From: Glandiceps talaboti
Lineage: Eukaryota; Hemichordata; Enteropneusta; Spengelidae
Reading direction: 5' to 3'
Assembly: GCF_964340395.1 (NCBI RefSeq)
Contig: NC_135549.1
Location: forward strand, 17,436,842 to 17,500,841
Length of the DNA: 64,000 bases
The notes beneath the pieces were generated by a model. The model ran no database searches and had not been told where the DNA came from. It worked only from the letters and a program-made list of their open reading frames with translations. Positions 35,115-48,794 of this stretch are shown here, piece after piece (position 1 is the stretch's first letter; each line of letters starts with the position of its first letter). The translations under genes were made by a program, and so were the position numbers.

Positions 35115-35142
35115 ACAGTGTGTGTGACAGTGTGTGTGTGTG
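35016..35142 (+). repeat. (GT)n with GACA interruptions
   Basis: Dinucleotide array broken by regularly spaced GTGTGACAGT phrases. Frames on both strands are artefacts of the repeat. Confidence 0.95.
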
Positions 35143-35274
35143 TCTCCGTACGTCTCGTCATAAAATATTGCGGGAGTGGGTGTTCATTTAAATGTCTTAC
35201 GATATCGATCGATCGATCACTACCCAAATTGAAGGAAATTGGGGAGAGAGGTAAACTCATAAAGCCATTCTCGT

Positions 35275-35375
35275 AAACCAGAGCTGTTATTTCTTCCGTG
35301 ACACAGCGAAATGCTTAGTAATGCCTCTTGGCGGTGTGTCTTGGACGGCTGTTGTTTTATTTACGACGTCGATGC
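35275..35375 (+). repeat. Dispersed repeat, copy 3 of 3 (CCAGAGCTGTTATTTC family)
   Basis: Begins AACCAGAGCTGTTATTTCTT and ends near TTTACGACGTCGATG, as in the copies at 13859 and 17073. Confidence 0.55.
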
Positions 35376-36090
35376 ACATACAATCTTTTCTTCTCCTCAA
35401 TTTTGAGGTAATTTTTACTCTAATAATACATAAGCAAAAGCCCAAATAGTTAACCAGATGTTCCGCTGAAAATTAACGGTCATCTACGACTGTAGTTTCC
35501 ATTTAGATGACCGAGACTTCGTTTTTTAATCGCAGTGTTGTCATTCAATGACGTGAAACCAGTCATTTTACATCACGCTGAGTATTTATTGACGAATTCC
35601 ATTCATAACTGCACACCGATTCTGTATTATGCCATCTGTATCTGTTGTTGGTTTGCATTATTTATCTTATATATATATATATATTATAAGGTAATATGAA
35701 GTATGTTCACGCTCGTGATTTTATGGAGATGTGCCAGTTATAATACACGCAGGCTTGAGTGTGTATATCGTTTGTGTGAAGTTAGCCACTAAATTTGTCT
35801 TTTTTACTTGATTTGCCACCAAATACTAACAAAGCGTTCTCTATTCTATTCTGCTACATGGGGATCACTATCTATAATGACAATATCTTGGAATATTGAA
35901 TAAACTTTTAAAGTTTTATACAGGGGGTGTATACCCCCCCCCCCCCATTCAATAATGGCTTGATCGTACATTACACTAGTTTCGTAAATATTATCACGCA
36001 AATAACCCTTTCCTTCGGTATTATTCATGTACTGTGAAAGAAATTGACAAGACTGATTTACAGATCATAGTACTGTTTAGCTTACGGACA

Positions 36091-36462
36091 TAATCTGATT
36101 AAAATCTGACGTGGTGAAAGCGGCTAGATGCCTTCATTTACCTCTATTTCCATCGTTTTGTATCGTTTGTTTTGTTCTGGGTATTTTGACTTTCAATTAT
36201 ATATAATCCTTTAAAAAAAAAACATTCTGGTTTTGACGAAAAATAAAACAACAATCTCAAATAAATGAAAACTTGTTTGAATTAAATAATAATAACATGG
36301 GATAAAAGTGTGGATTCCATCGAAAAACTACGCATAAACAGTTAAAATCAGTCTGAATTCCGAAAAATATAAAATACTTTACCTAAAATAAAATAACACT
36401 TTTGGCCTGAACGGCTTGCCATATCTAGCCGCTTTCACCACATCAGATTTTAATCCGATTGC
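36091..36462. mobile_element. hAT-like MITE with 8-bp target duplication
   Basis: The left end TAATCTGATTAAAATCTGAC then GTGGTGAAAGCGGCTAGAT is inverted at the right end, CTAGCCGCTTTCACCACATC then AGATTTTAATCCGATTGC. TACGGACA stands outside both ends (36083-36090 and 36463-36470). An 8-bp duplication fits hAT-type insertion; the 372-base element has no transposase frame. Confidence 0.75.
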
Positions 36463-36474
36463 TACGGACAGTGA

Positions 36475-39160
36475 GGGACTTGGCATGATAGATTGGTCAC
36501 CCATGCATGGTCTATCGTTGCTTGTGGAGGTCTCGTAGGCAGAGCCCCCAGCGGCGAGAATCTGGGTAACCGAGACGAGGCCGTAGGCTTACAGTTGAAA
36601 ATTGAAAATATGAACATGTCATATAACAAACATCTTGATAATCTACAAGGTATACAATTTACGCCATGACTGGGACAGGGAATGCAAATAATTACTGAAG
36701 TAAACCTGATCCTCAAATTTCATGGATAAAACATATACGATCACAGACTAAACGAAAGTGATGACAGTACTGTTTCATTTTTCAACAGTGTAGTCTAGTT
36801 GCAGGCACTTGAATCAATATGTACGGAAAAATTTTCTTAAAAATTGCATACATTTTTTTAATTTTGATGTCGGAGCTGAAATCTGGGTTCGTCGGGTAAT
36901 GAGAAGAAAAAAAGGACCACCCTAATATCGACCATTGGTTAAGAATGTCTCATTATTGGTATTTTAACAATTTTCAGTGAATATAGTGTGGTTATCTGAT
37001 CGAAAACTGATACTCCAGTTACAACTAGTACAGTCTTAACATGGTGACAGATTAAAAGCCAAGCTTTCGCTCAAGTTTTAAACTTAAATATCACTACACT
37101 ACCTAAAGATAATACTGACCACTAATTAACAGATATAATGTCTTTTTATGAGTACCAATTTCTATAGTGACTATATATCTTTGGTTATTTTAGAAAACAA
37201 TATTCCAGTTGTAGCTAGTGTAGGTTTGTATTGGTATAGTTTTAAATTGAATAGTTTAATAAGTAATCATGTTCTAGAATTCTGAAAGAGGTATTTTAAA
37301 TAGATATAGATATTACATCGCCATGGGTTAATTATATCTGCAGAATTAGAAGATTTCAATCCTATAAATGTGTTCAAATCTATTCAGAGAGTAAGTGCCT
37401 ATATCCAGCTATACAAGAAAATAAAGAAGAACATTGTAAAGTGAATATTTTGAATACATGGAATCTGTTAAATGATTCAAAGAAATTTCATAAATCTATA
37501 ATTTCCACTTTATCGGGTAAAAGATGGGAGTGCTGGGTAATAAATTGAACACGTACACATACTTTTCTCTAGCAGTTTATCAGACTTTACACTGCATAGG
37601 CCATAGAACTTGATGATCAAAAATTAGATTGGGTGACCATAATTCTGGTACTTACGTGTAAATAAGCACCAAAAAATAAACCAACGGTTTACCTTTGAAT
37701 GAAAGAGTCTGTAACTTGAAAGAGACACGGAGTTCGATTTATTATTTAGGCCTGCTGTGAGAAGTACAGATCAGAAAGATGGTACTGTATTAAGAACGTA
37801 ATCTTTATGTTTCAATGTCTACGTCTTTCTGTGTTAACTCTTACAAAAACGGGAAAGTCTGTCAAAAAGATAACAGGGTTCAATTACCTAGATCTAAAAA
37901 ACGGTACAAAACAGAGATCTTACAGTTATTCAGCTACTGTTCAGAGCTATTGGGTGGGGAGGGGGTGCAACATATAGCAGCGCGATAGCTACTAGTAGAT
38001 CTGGAAAATGAATGGAAGTAAAAGAAAACGAGGAAAGGGGCAAGAATCGGACAAAAACGTCAGAAAATAACCCTGTTTAGAGGAAGTTTTACAACTTGAA
38101 AGTTTTGTTTGATTAGTGGGTACATATATTTCAAGCCCGTCCACGGTATTATAGGCCTATCGCCTATACTGGGCTACAGTGACTCGGCCTACTCCCAGGA
38201 CTACGGCCCCCGGAGAGTTTTACTTTTTATGTTGTAGCGCCATCTACAGACTGAATTGTTTGGCTACTTTTGTATTATTGACAACCCTATATCCTATTCG
38301 AGCCCATGCCTATACCACATATGAATGATTTGGTTTATTTCTGTTAGGCATTGTTTGATCATACTATTTCTATTTACAAGTTTGAACAGGCACATCACTG
38401 CAATTTTACTTTAATATCAACATCCATCTAACACCATTTACAAGATTATCAACTTTTATAGTTTGATTGCGTAAATTGACTCTAAATTTGAAGTTCACTG
38501 ACCGGTTTTGCTATAGAATTGATGAAATAAGAGCTACATTTGATTGATTTATTGATGGGTTGATCAAATGGTTGGTGTATTCATTCACATAAATCCACAA
38601 TTGCGTACTTATTTCATTTCGAAGTATTGTACCAAAGTAATTTATGCTATGTATTGTCATTCCACTCTTGTACAATTCCGATAATCACGTTGTGCGTTTA
38701 CCGTTTACGACTGTACCCGGCGTCCATATTGTCATGGTAATGCCAACGAGTGAAATCTTGACGGAAAAGATAAATTAGATTTGGAGAGAAAAAAAAGCAT
38801 TGTAATGAAAAGGGTATATTAGATTTGTATAGTTCAATTCATGGCGATGAATATTCGAGGCTACTTGCTTAGTACAGTAGTAATAGTATATATATGAATC
38901 TTAAATCTTAAATTGTAATGTGGCAGACAATGTAGAACCAATACGACAATGTTTACTGTAAGAAGTCGTTCACTGTATATAATAATATAAACAACAATAA
39001 CATTGAATCACAGATAATGGGATATTTTAATTGCGAAATGTATGTACGCGTCGTCCGCGCAGAGCCAAGCGAGCTCAAAATGCATAAGCTTACCAATATT
39101 CCAATGGGACGTACGGTCTGTAAAGAAAGGCTCACTTGGACAAATTACAGAGGTGGCCAA
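36475..39160. other. Spacer, no gene seen
   Basis: No recognisable frames, repeats of note or RNA genes. Confidence 0.4.
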
Positions 39161-39170
39161 CAATATAGTA

Positions 39171-39602
39171 TGACGTCACGCAGTATAATTATCGTATATA
39201 TGTGACATTTTAGATTATTTAATGTGGCTGTTTTTGTACATATGTGTAATCTGAGACCAACGCTTGTGCAGTATTAAAACGTGAAAGCGTCAGTAACAAT
39301 TTCGATCAAAAGTTAAGACAAATGCAACCCCTTCATGCCAGAGTGGTGCAGTCCAAAATCACCACAGTTCACACGTGACGTCATCAACTTTGGTGCTGCG
39401 AGTCAGAGGCGGAAGTGAAGCGGATATGAGATCAAGTTGGTCGCAAAGTTCAGTCGAAAAGTTGATTCAGTTGTGTTGCAGGTGAGCGAAGTGGCCATGA
39501 TGGTAACAGGTAAATAGTCATTTATTTCTCAAGCCTCTCGAAGATATCTCAGCAGGGGAAACGCGCGCAATACTTTGCTGACGATTAGAAACACGGGGCG
39601 GG
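39171..39602 (+). promoter_or_regulatory. Candidate CpG-rich promoter and 5' exon region
   Basis: CpG density rises here against AT-rich surroundings. Perfect CREs (TGACGTCA) lie at 39171-39178 and 39376-39383, the second overlapping an E-box CACGTG (39372-39377); GGGGCGGG is at 39595-39602. Three good donors follow: CAG|GTGAGC (GT at 39482), CAG|GTAAAT (39510) and CGG|GTAAGT (39602). Possible starts are ATG 39426 (MRSSWSQSSVEK) or the Kozak-like GCCATGATGG at 39497. Direction is taken from the donors (plus strand). The downstream gene is not identified. Confidence 0.5.
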
Positions 39603-39609
39603 TAAGTCA

Positions 39610-40575
39610 CTGCATGCAGTCTTGTGAAGCTCGAAGCGTTTCGTTGGAGACAACGTCAGATTGTAGCAACCACCTAATGGTCAGGTTATGTGTGATGTAA
39701 ACATTTAATTGTTTGACATGGCTTGTGGGTAGCATCAAATTATTCCGGTAGCGTGTGCTAAATGGACAGGCGAGTAATTCTCAATCGTGCTGATTAAAAT
39801 CTGCAGGAAAAAGTTCGCCCTCCAATTTCCAAAGTTAGCCAAGCTGAGAGACAGTCAACCGAAAGAAATATAATATATATGAACAAACATGGGGGCCTGA
39901 GGTGATTGTCACAGCTTTAAGTGGTTATTAGCATTTAATACTACGTAGATGTTTCTGATGTTGTATATATATAATGACTGCAGTGTTGTCAACAAACACG
40001 CTGTCAACTTCTGTATTATAAAGAGGGAAAAAATTCGGTGTACAACAGTACAGACACTTCTTAGTGTAATTAGCACCTCATAATATCTTTCTATACCAAT
40101 GATATTAAAGAAACGTTTATGATATAAGTGTTAATGAAACAAATCAGTTTTCACCAGTACCAGAAATCATTACTGCAATTTGCACAGCAACAAACTAGAA
40201 CCCTTAAGACACAATATAGCACTAGTTGTTGACAAATGTAATTACTAGTATCTCTCACTTGGTTTAAGTTAATAAATTTATCAGATAAAGCTATCAAAGT
40301 ATTTGTACTTATTTAAACCAAGGTCACCTATTTCTAAAACTTTAGTATATGAGTTTAAATTTAGACATAAAAATAGTGTTTCTTGTTCCTATTGTACTAC
40401 TGTCATGTACAATTTGACACCTTGCTAAAGAATACTTTTATCTACAAAACAAAATATTTTTTAAGCTATGTTACTTTGAAATTGACTGACAGTCGTGTGC
40501 TAAATTTCTCCCGGTCATGTATGGTGCTATCAGAATGTACTCTGTCACCTATGATATCAGCTGTCACTGCATACA
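39610..40575. other. Presumed intron, nothing recognised
   Basis: AT-rich sequence without frames or repeats of interest. Confidence 0.35.
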
Positions 40576-40580
40576 TGACA

Positions 40581-40663
40581 CATACATACATACATACATA
40601 CATACATACATACATACATACATACATACATACATACATACATACATACATACATACATACAT

Positions 40664-40709
<46 letters not shown>
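40581..40709 (+). repeat. (CATA)n followed by (CAA)n
   Basis: About 21 tetranucleotide units directly joined to about 15 trinucleotide units. Confidence 0.95.
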
Positions 40710-40711
<2 letters not shown>

Positions 40712-41805
40712 GCAGTATGTGCCCATAATCTTTCTTGCTATCTTTAGTTTTTGAGAATTGTCAAGAGTACTAGTCATAACAGTATATTATATTTATGATT
40801 GGGGTGTGTAGTTTACACGTAACATGTTTTATAAATGGTACTCTAGTACAGTAACTATATTACACCTATATATAGTGATGTAATTGTATGAATAACAACA
40901 GAAACAAGCACATAGGAACAATTGTACATGTTGCATATATTGGAAATAGAAATTCCATGCTGCTGATAATCCAGCTACCCATAAACTACCTGTGTTCTAC
41001 ACCCGGGTTCTACTAACCCACAAATATTAGCCTTCACTTATACAGGTAGAGTGATTAAATCATGTGATCATATGCTAGCTGTGAACGCTTTATAAACACA
41101 GTTTTCAACTATTACAACTAAAACTTCAATTCAGTACCACAACAAAGAGTGATACAGGTTGCTATTTATGCTAAATACGTTGTTGTAAATAACATGCAAA
41201 TTATATTGCCTATATAAACTTTTCCTTGACATCTGAAGGCAATATATCACAGCTAAATAAAAACCAAGTTGAAATTAAACACATGTAGGACAGGTCACTC
41301 ATAGACCTTCCGACTGTCATGATGGTTTCTAAAGAAGACCTTTTAATTGTCATGGTCTCCAAAGGGTACAGTTCATGTTTATCAGAACACTTTATCAATA
41401 ATGTGAACTCACCTTGACAGCAAACTAGTCATGTAAAGAGTAACAACTTGTAAATGTCAAGGCCTTGATACTCTAGAAGAATATTAGATATTTAAAATCA
41501 AATGTCACTATTGAAAAGTGAAGTTGTTAGTGAACACCATCGATATATTTTGAGTAGATTCATATTGATTTTAAAAAACAGACAAATGTTTGACAGTAAA
41601 TAATTCGTTCTTGAAAAGTAGAAATTGTAGGAATCAAAAATCCATATTTGTACATCCAATTGTATTATACCATGGCATTCAACTTATTTTCTTTGAACAG
41701 AAAATATGGATCATATATACCCTGGTCATTCTATATGTATGTCATGACAACCTGTGTCTATGTCACCAGTTGTGGGTTCTCAAAATACGAGTCAAAAAGA
41801 TCCAA

Positions 41806-41972
41806 TTACATTATTCCTCAATTTTTGCCTTCATTCAGCCAGAATATACTGCTCCTGATCTAAGGGGTCTTTATCACTACTCATGTAGCAACTCGTGGTG
41901 ACAAGGCCCTTTAGGTCGCTTGCATTTTCCTCGGCTGAATGAAGAAAAATATTATTAGGGGAATAATAGCTA
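41806..41972. repeat. Imperfect foldback
   Basis: ATTATTCCTCAATTTTTGCC then TTCATTCAGCC at the left pairs with GGCTGAATGAAGAAAAATAT then TATTAGGGGAATAAT at the right; the inner halves pair loosely around GGGGTCTTTATCAC. MITE-like. Confidence 0.5.
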
Positions 41973-42959
41973 CTTATTGATTAATATTTGTGGTCTGATT
42001 CAACACTCAAGTTATATCAAGTAGTTGATTGTTTATTGTAATACCCTGATTATGTATGTAGTATCCATACACATCTAAGGAGTGTGTTGCTATGGTTTTG
42101 GAAATATGGTCAAAACTTGCAATAGATATTCATATCGTAATTTGTTTTTGAACCCCACTGGGTTAACTTAGTTAGATTTTAATTACAGTACGTTGTTACA
42201 CTGACAATTGTGTATGATGTGATGTGTGTGACAGAATTTTGACATGCTGTAGATGTAATCCTTTAGAAATGCAGTGACTCCTACAAGTAAACTAACTGGT
42301 ATAGTTACAAAAAGACATACCACAATGACACATGGATTATTATTAGGTATTGAATCCTGATGTGCATGTGTAGAATGATTGGATTTTTATCCTCCAAATC
42401 TGGACATAGATTACATTGCATTGTTCAGCAGCTGTTCGCTAAACTGCATGTATGTATGCTTGTTTGTCAAACTATTACATTGTATCGTGAATGAATAGAC
42501 AAGTTCCAGGGTAACTAAATCTTCATTTAACATTGATTAAAATCTGTTTGGAAGGATGTCTGCAATGCATTCGAATACTAAGTACATGTAGCCTGATTTG
42601 AACTTGTTTTTTTTTTTCCCGCCGCATGATTGCACATGTCAGGTAAATTGTAACATGAATGAATACTTGTGATGCAGAGGGCAAAATAAGGTGAAAGATA
42701 GAAAAAAAAACCCCCACTAACAATATTGATCAGCAATGATGTAATTAATATGCAAATTACCCTTTGAGTGACACTTCAACTTATTTCTGTGTTCTATAAA
42801 TAATTTGATAGAATATCTATTCCATTAATGCTTTGTTGATTTAGTTTTAATATTGATATATGATTTGAATAGGTCTTGCTGCTGGTTCACCTCTGTCAGC
42901 CTGTGTTCTTTTCAGAGGTGAAATGATGTGTGCATAGTCAGAGGTACGGTAGACCAGTA

Positions 42960-43544
42960 CTTTGCTACATAGAAATTTGATATTCCCAATCCATCCGATT
43001 GGGGATGCTCTCAATATTAAAGTCTTGTATCGCTTTGCTGTTGCCTGCACATAGAAATTTGATATTCACGGTCCATCCGATTGGGGATGCACTCAATATC
43101 AAATGTGCTTGTATATCACATTGCTGTTTGCCATCAGTGTAAATTTGTCTCCTGTTATAGACACAAATATAAAACTCTTTTCAACACTTTGAAGTTGTGT
43201 TGGTAGAAATTAGTAATTTATAATTTCCCTTGGGATAGACACACACTATAAATGTGTTGGCAATGCTTTGTGTTTATCTGTAGGTAAATTGGATTTTTAC
43301 AGATGTAACAATCTCTTAGACCAGGATCAACACATGATATTGTCTTTGCAATGTTTTGCAGTCGGCTGTAGATAGAAATCTGACAGTGTTGTAAACCTGT
43401 GGGATAGACATACATATATAATGTGAGTGTCTTGGCATTTGCCTAAAGTAAAAATGCTTTTGTCTCTACATAGAATTTGAAATTTATAATGTTTGGGATA
43501 GACACACAAGATGATGTCTTGGCAGTGCTTTGTAGTTGCCAGTA

Positions 43545-43575
<31 letters not shown>

Positions 43576-44640
43576 ATGTCTGTATGTATGTATGTATGTA
43601 TGTATGTATGTATGTATGTATGTATGTATGTATGTATGTATGTATGTATGTATGTATGTATGTATGTATGTATGTATGTATGTATGTATGTATGTATGTA
43701 TGTATGTATGTATGTATGTATGTACATGTATGTATGTATGTATGTATGTATGTATGTATGTATGTATGTATGTATGTATGTATGTATGTGTGTGTATGTA
43801 TGTGTGTGTATGTATGTATGTATGTATGTATGTATGTATCTATGTATCTATGTATGTATGTACGTACATACGTACGTACGTACGTACGTACGTCTGTGTC
43901 TGTCTGTCTGTCTGTCTCTGTATGTATGTATGTCTCTGTATGTATGTATGTATGTATGTATGTATGTATGTATGTATGTATGTATGTATGTATGTATGTA
44001 TGTATGTATGTATGTTCTGGGAAAGGTGGCCAAGACACGCTATACCCTTTCTTGTCTGCTGGTAACAATATGACATTTGTCAGTGTTTTTGGTGATGTTT
44101 TGGAACCCTGTTAACAGAAAGGGGGAAAGAGGTAAAACTGGCAGTGTTTCCCCTAGAATCTATCGTAATTTTGGTGCAGAACTCCCAGGCAGAACCCCGG
44201 TAAAATGCTACTATGGGAACCCTGGGAGATTTTACCTACTTATTGCCCGTAAAAAAACACTGTTTGTAATTCCCCAGGATAGGCATACTATGATACAGTG
44301 TAATGCATGGCAGCTGCTTTTACAGTTGTTATATTTACAGTACCTGTGGGATAAACATGCACTATTGATATCTTTTCAACACTTTGTAGGTGTTGGTAGA
44401 AATTTGTTATTTATTGTTCGCTTGGGATCAACACGCAATATGAAATTGTCTTGCCAATTCTCTGCAGTCGTCTGTTGGTAGAAATGTGAAATTCACAATC
44501 TCTCAGATCGGGATAAGCACACAATATCATTGTCTTGGCAATGCTTTACACTACAGTTGTCTTTCGGTGGAAATATAAAAATTCACAATCCATCAGGATG
44601 GGATAAGCACATGATATCAACGTGTTGGCCCGGGCGACAG
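42960..44640 (+). repeat. Degenerate ~80-base minisatellite interrupted by a giant microsatellite
   Basis: Variants of TAGAAATTTGAAATTCACAA, then GGGATA(G/A)(A/G)CACACAAT, then GTCTTGGCAATGCTTTG repeat from 42960 to 43540 and again from 44088 to 44640, with (TGTA)n/(TGTC)n between. Monomers differ widely, so the array is old. Confidence 0.7.
43543..44014 (+). repeat. ~470-base (TGTA)n/(TGTC)n microsatellite
   Basis: Almost pure tetranucleotide repeats with TGTC, TACG and TGTG variants. Long frames on both strands in several phases are repeat artefacts. Confidence 0.98.
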
Positions 44641-44819
44641 TTGGAATAATAGTCTTCTCCAAATTCAACATGATTTTAATAGAAACCCTTCTGAAATGTT
44701 CTGTGGACTTTGAAGTTGGTCACATATATTTTACCACTAGCTACTGAATACTTGCATTCTCAAATGTAGCATCAATAAACCAATCGTGATCAATATATCA
44801 AATTGCTTTCTCTCTCCAG

Positions 44820-44845
44820 TAGATTTTCAGTGTCGGTACTCAGAG
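44820..44845 (+). other. Speculative small exon
   Basis: A 26-base segment between a strong acceptor (TTTCTCTCTCCAG) and a GTATGT donor. It could continue from the donor at 39510 in frame (VDFQCRYSE). No homology recognised; may be noise. Confidence 0.15.
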
Positions 44846-45512
44846 GTATGTGTGTCTATTATCGTCATCATCCCAAGTTACAGCTATTGACTAAAAGCAA
44901 CTCAAGTGTTCTATCACCCTTAGACACAGAGCAATCTCATCACATAATTACTGAAGTCATAGCTCTGATTATGTATGCTTGGGTAGAGAATGTCTGTAGG
45001 GAGTTGGAGTAATAGATAGACAGTGGCTAGTACCTACAATATAAAGGATAGGAACCTGGTAGGCCAGTAATTGGATTACTAAATTACAGATATATATGTG
45101 CCAATTATTTTTCCCTACGTAGATGATAAAAAACCAGTTTGTTTGAGTAATTTCACAAAACTCACGGAGGTGAAAAGGTAATAGTTTTAGACTAGTAATA
45201 CAGAGCATATTTCTATGGTAACAGATTCAGATTCTGATTTTTTTGTGCAATAAATGAGTACAGACTTGAGTCTTTAACTAGTTTGTACCTCAGTGGGATT
45301 TTTCAAGGAGTTTGGTTTAAATTTAAGAATCGGTTTTTTGAAATCAACTGGTTTTATAAAAAAGAAAGATATTTATATATTTATTTATTAAATTGCTTTA
45401 GATGGTATTTCTACTTTTAGGTCTTTCATTTGGTGTATATGTACTTTAAGTACACTTTGTTGTTGTTTGGACAGGTGATGGCATAAATGCAAAAAAAATG
45501 CAATCATTTAAG

Positions 45513-45673
45513 GGACAGACAGACAGACAGACAGACAGACAGATAGACATGCATACATATATACATACATACATACATACATACATACATACATACATAC
45601 ATACATTCATACATACATTCATACATTCATACATACATACATACATACATACATACATACATACATACATACA

Positions 45674-45726
<53 letters not shown>

Positions 45727-45814
45727 GCCGGCAGACAGACAGGCAGACAGACAGGCAGACAGGCAGACAGAGACATACAGACAGACATACATGCATACAT
45801 ACATACATTCATGC

Positions 45815-45863
<49 letters not shown>

Positions 45864-45947
45864 GGCAGGCAGAGAGAGACATACATTTGTACAGAGACAG
45901 AGACAGACAGACATAGGGACAGAGACAGACAGGTAGGCAGACAGATG
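45513..45947 (+). repeat. (CAGA)n/(CATA)n compound microsatellite
   Basis: About 435 bases of GACA, CATA and GGCA units. Associated long frames are artefacts. Confidence 0.97.
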
Positions 45948-45949
45948 GT

Positions 45950-47575
45950 ATCTATTACCAAACAGTAACTGTATATCCTTAAGGCAGATAAAGAGTCTGG
46001 GTGCATTATTAGATATTTGCCTGCAAGTTAAGGACATACTTTCTCCTGTCAATCACTGTCACTGATGACACACTGTATTAACACCTAGAGATGTGTGTAA
46101 ATTTGTGACAAAATGATAAATTAAACCTTGCAGGTGTGTCAAAACTTATAACAAATAAAAAGACAATTTGTTCCATAGCAACATAAAAAAAGTGAGAGAA
46201 TGACACCACAGTGTTACTGGCAAAGTAAATGTACCAAGGAATGATTTATTTGGTACAGTAAGCAGTGTTTGTTTCTGGGGAACAACATTGAACAAGTCAA
46301 ATTAAATTCATGAGTTATTTGACTGAAGGAAAAGAATTTACCTACATAAACCATAATTTAACTATACCTAGTAGAATCTAAGTTAGTCTTAATGTCAATG
46401 TATTATTTAATTATTCAGCATTACTGTTTATCCCTGAACTGACAGAATAATATGTCCGTAAATTGATGGTAGTTAGTATCCTTGGTCCCTGTTCATGATG
46501 AGTCTCCTCTGTCTGCTGTAGAAAGCTTGATCAAGGTCCATAGTAGATGGATTGAAATGTAGCATTCGTTTCCAATTTACCATTCCAAAGTAACTATACT
46601 GTACTGTCCTACAGAAATGTTTACAGATGTGTCTCTTTGATAAATTAACCCCATGTAGGATCCTAAAAGCCACTACATCTCTGTGTACCTCATTTGCTAC
46701 AAAAAATGAAAACTGTATGTTGATAAAAAATATACTCAGAAATAAAAGTCAAACTAGTGTCACACGTTTGATAGCGGTAGTTGAAATAATTTCTTTTCTT
46801 TTCTCTGGCAGCTTGTTTTCACCTTGTGCACTCCAAAAGGTATATAATGCACACATGACTAACTCTTGGTAATGCCTCGTGTTCAGCTCAACAAAACATA
46901 CCTTGTACACATGTACACATAAAAGGTTTTTAATTCATGCTTCAGTAACTCCTAGCTGTATATGCATGTATTACAGTTAATTGCTTCCAGGAATATTCAG
47001 TTTCTCAGAAAGGTTCTGTAATATATCTGTGTGAATATTTTGGTACCCATGGTTTCATGTTCCCTTTCCGTGAATTGTTTTGTTTATTACTTGGTATTAT
47101 ACATTTATGTATGGAACCTTTTGTCCTTGAATTACAATTTTATTGAGTGTAATTTCCTTTTCAAATTTTTATGATTTTTGGAGGGGAGATATCTTTTAAT
47201 CTCAAGTTGTGGATATTTTTTGAAAGATTTCCCAATAAATGTGCAAACTATTGTTCGAATATTTGTAATTTGTACAAGGATGTTCTCCAAAGCTTGTAAA
47301 ATAGTCAGGTCAGCTGGTGTTAGTTTGACAGCAATGATGGTTTGTTGCTTGAGTAGCTGTCACTGTAACTTAGTCTAGAGGCTATCCATGATTTTGATTC
47401 TCTCTGAGCTCTCCCTCTCCGGAGATCAAAAGCAGAGATAACCTCTAGTAGACTATATGTACATGTAACTCGGTGGAGCCTGAACTTATCCATACAACTT
47501 GTACCTGTCCTCATTTACAGAAGTCATCGTGAAAATGCTACAAAGATAGTGACCAGTACATCGATAAAGAATACC
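45950..47575. other. Spacer, no gene seen
   Basis: Only chance frames; no repeats of note. Confidence 0.35.
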
Positions 47576-47579
47576 ATTG

Positions 47580-47950
47580 ATAAGGCCTACCAAAAATAAT
47601 TGTTTGGTTCCAGAAACCCGACCCCTATGTAGTTTTTCACTGCTGATCCTAAACTTTTTTTTAACGTATTCAAGTAAAAAAAAAAATTGCAAAAATTATG
47701 AAGTCTCATGTGGATGCAGAAACTGACATCAACTTAAAAAGACAATATAAAACTCTTCTTCCAATCTGTAATGGCTGTACATCTGATAGGAAGAAATAAA
47801 TAACACAGAAACCATTTGGAAAACAATGGAAAACCTGAATTAGACACTCACACTGTGACACATGAAAAAAAAAATGAAATAAAATAAAAAATCCACCTAT
47901 TCTAAAATTGAGCGTAATCAGAACCACACACTTTTTTTTTATTAGGCCTA
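47580..47950. mobile_element. Non-autonomous TIR element, copy A
   Basis: Ends carry AAGGCCTA..AAAA..TTGTTTGGTTC and its inverted partner (GTAATCAGAACCACACACTT then TTATTAGGCC). The body shares CCAATCTGTAATGGCTGTAC and long stretches with 58562-58950. No frame longer than chance. Confidence 0.7.
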
Positions 47951-48141
47951 GATAACTTCTATCAAAACTGATTATATTTTTTACAATGTATACAAAATGT
48001 AATCGACTTAGAGTCAGTAATTGGTTGGTTTGATCATTGTCAGCATCAAAGTTGTTACTCAGGATGAAACTATAATTTATATGCAGCTAGCAGTGTTGTA
48101 AAGATGTTAGAGGGTTTCAGTGTGTGTGTCACAGTGTGTGT

Positions 48142-48174
48142 GGGGTGGGGGGTGGGGGTGGGGGTGGGGGTGGG
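48142..48174 (+). repeat. G-quadruplex-prone G tract
   Basis: Six or more runs of four to six G separated by single T. Confidence 0.8.
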
Positions 48175-48794
48175 ACTTAAACCAAGGTGTTTTCTTTATA
48201 GAGAATAGTATTTAGTAACAGATGACCTAGAGGAAGGTATCTGTAATTGTTTGATACATGTGGGTCAAATTGGAGCAATGGAGGTCGGACTCCTAGATTT
48301 ACCTAGAGAACAATTCACTAACGTATTATAGACATTGTGGCTATAGCAGAAACGTGAGTATCATTTTAACTATTTCACGAAGGAAAAGGTTCAAGATGTC
48401 CTAGATGAACAAAATCTTTAGCTGTCTGGTATGATAGAGAAATACTAGTAATCAATAGTGGTACATACATGTACATGTACAGTGTCACAGAAAGTAAGTA
48501 CATGTAGAAAACAATGATGATTTAAAGTTTAAAGACACTTGTTTGTATAAGCTATGAATTGTAGTGATTAGGCGTCACTAATTACCCTAGTACCTAACTA
48601 ATCCTGACACAAGTGTTCCTTTAATTTACAACTGTGTGTGATGGCCATGATAGTTTCTTTGTTATCATTGTATAGTCTAGTTCCTAAGCGTTGCGTTACT
48701 ACGATCATCTTAGTCTAGTTCCTGACAGTGATGTTGACTTCACAATGTGTTAATTGTGGTTGACCTCATAGTGAGCGAAGTGCGAATGATGCAT

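Noticed and set aside
41590-41901. Two overlapping plus-strand frames near 41.7 kb after an acceptor-like TTTGAACAG
   Set aside because: No donor in a suitable place and the 3' part lies in a foldback repeat.
43477-44114. Several long overlapping frames on both strands (up to 198 codons, MYVC/HTYI repeats)
   Set aside because: Direct translation of (TGTA)n; the same holds at 45446-46052, 40383-40777, 57417-58036, 34889-35276, 54763-55158, 20719-21033 and 29925-30289.
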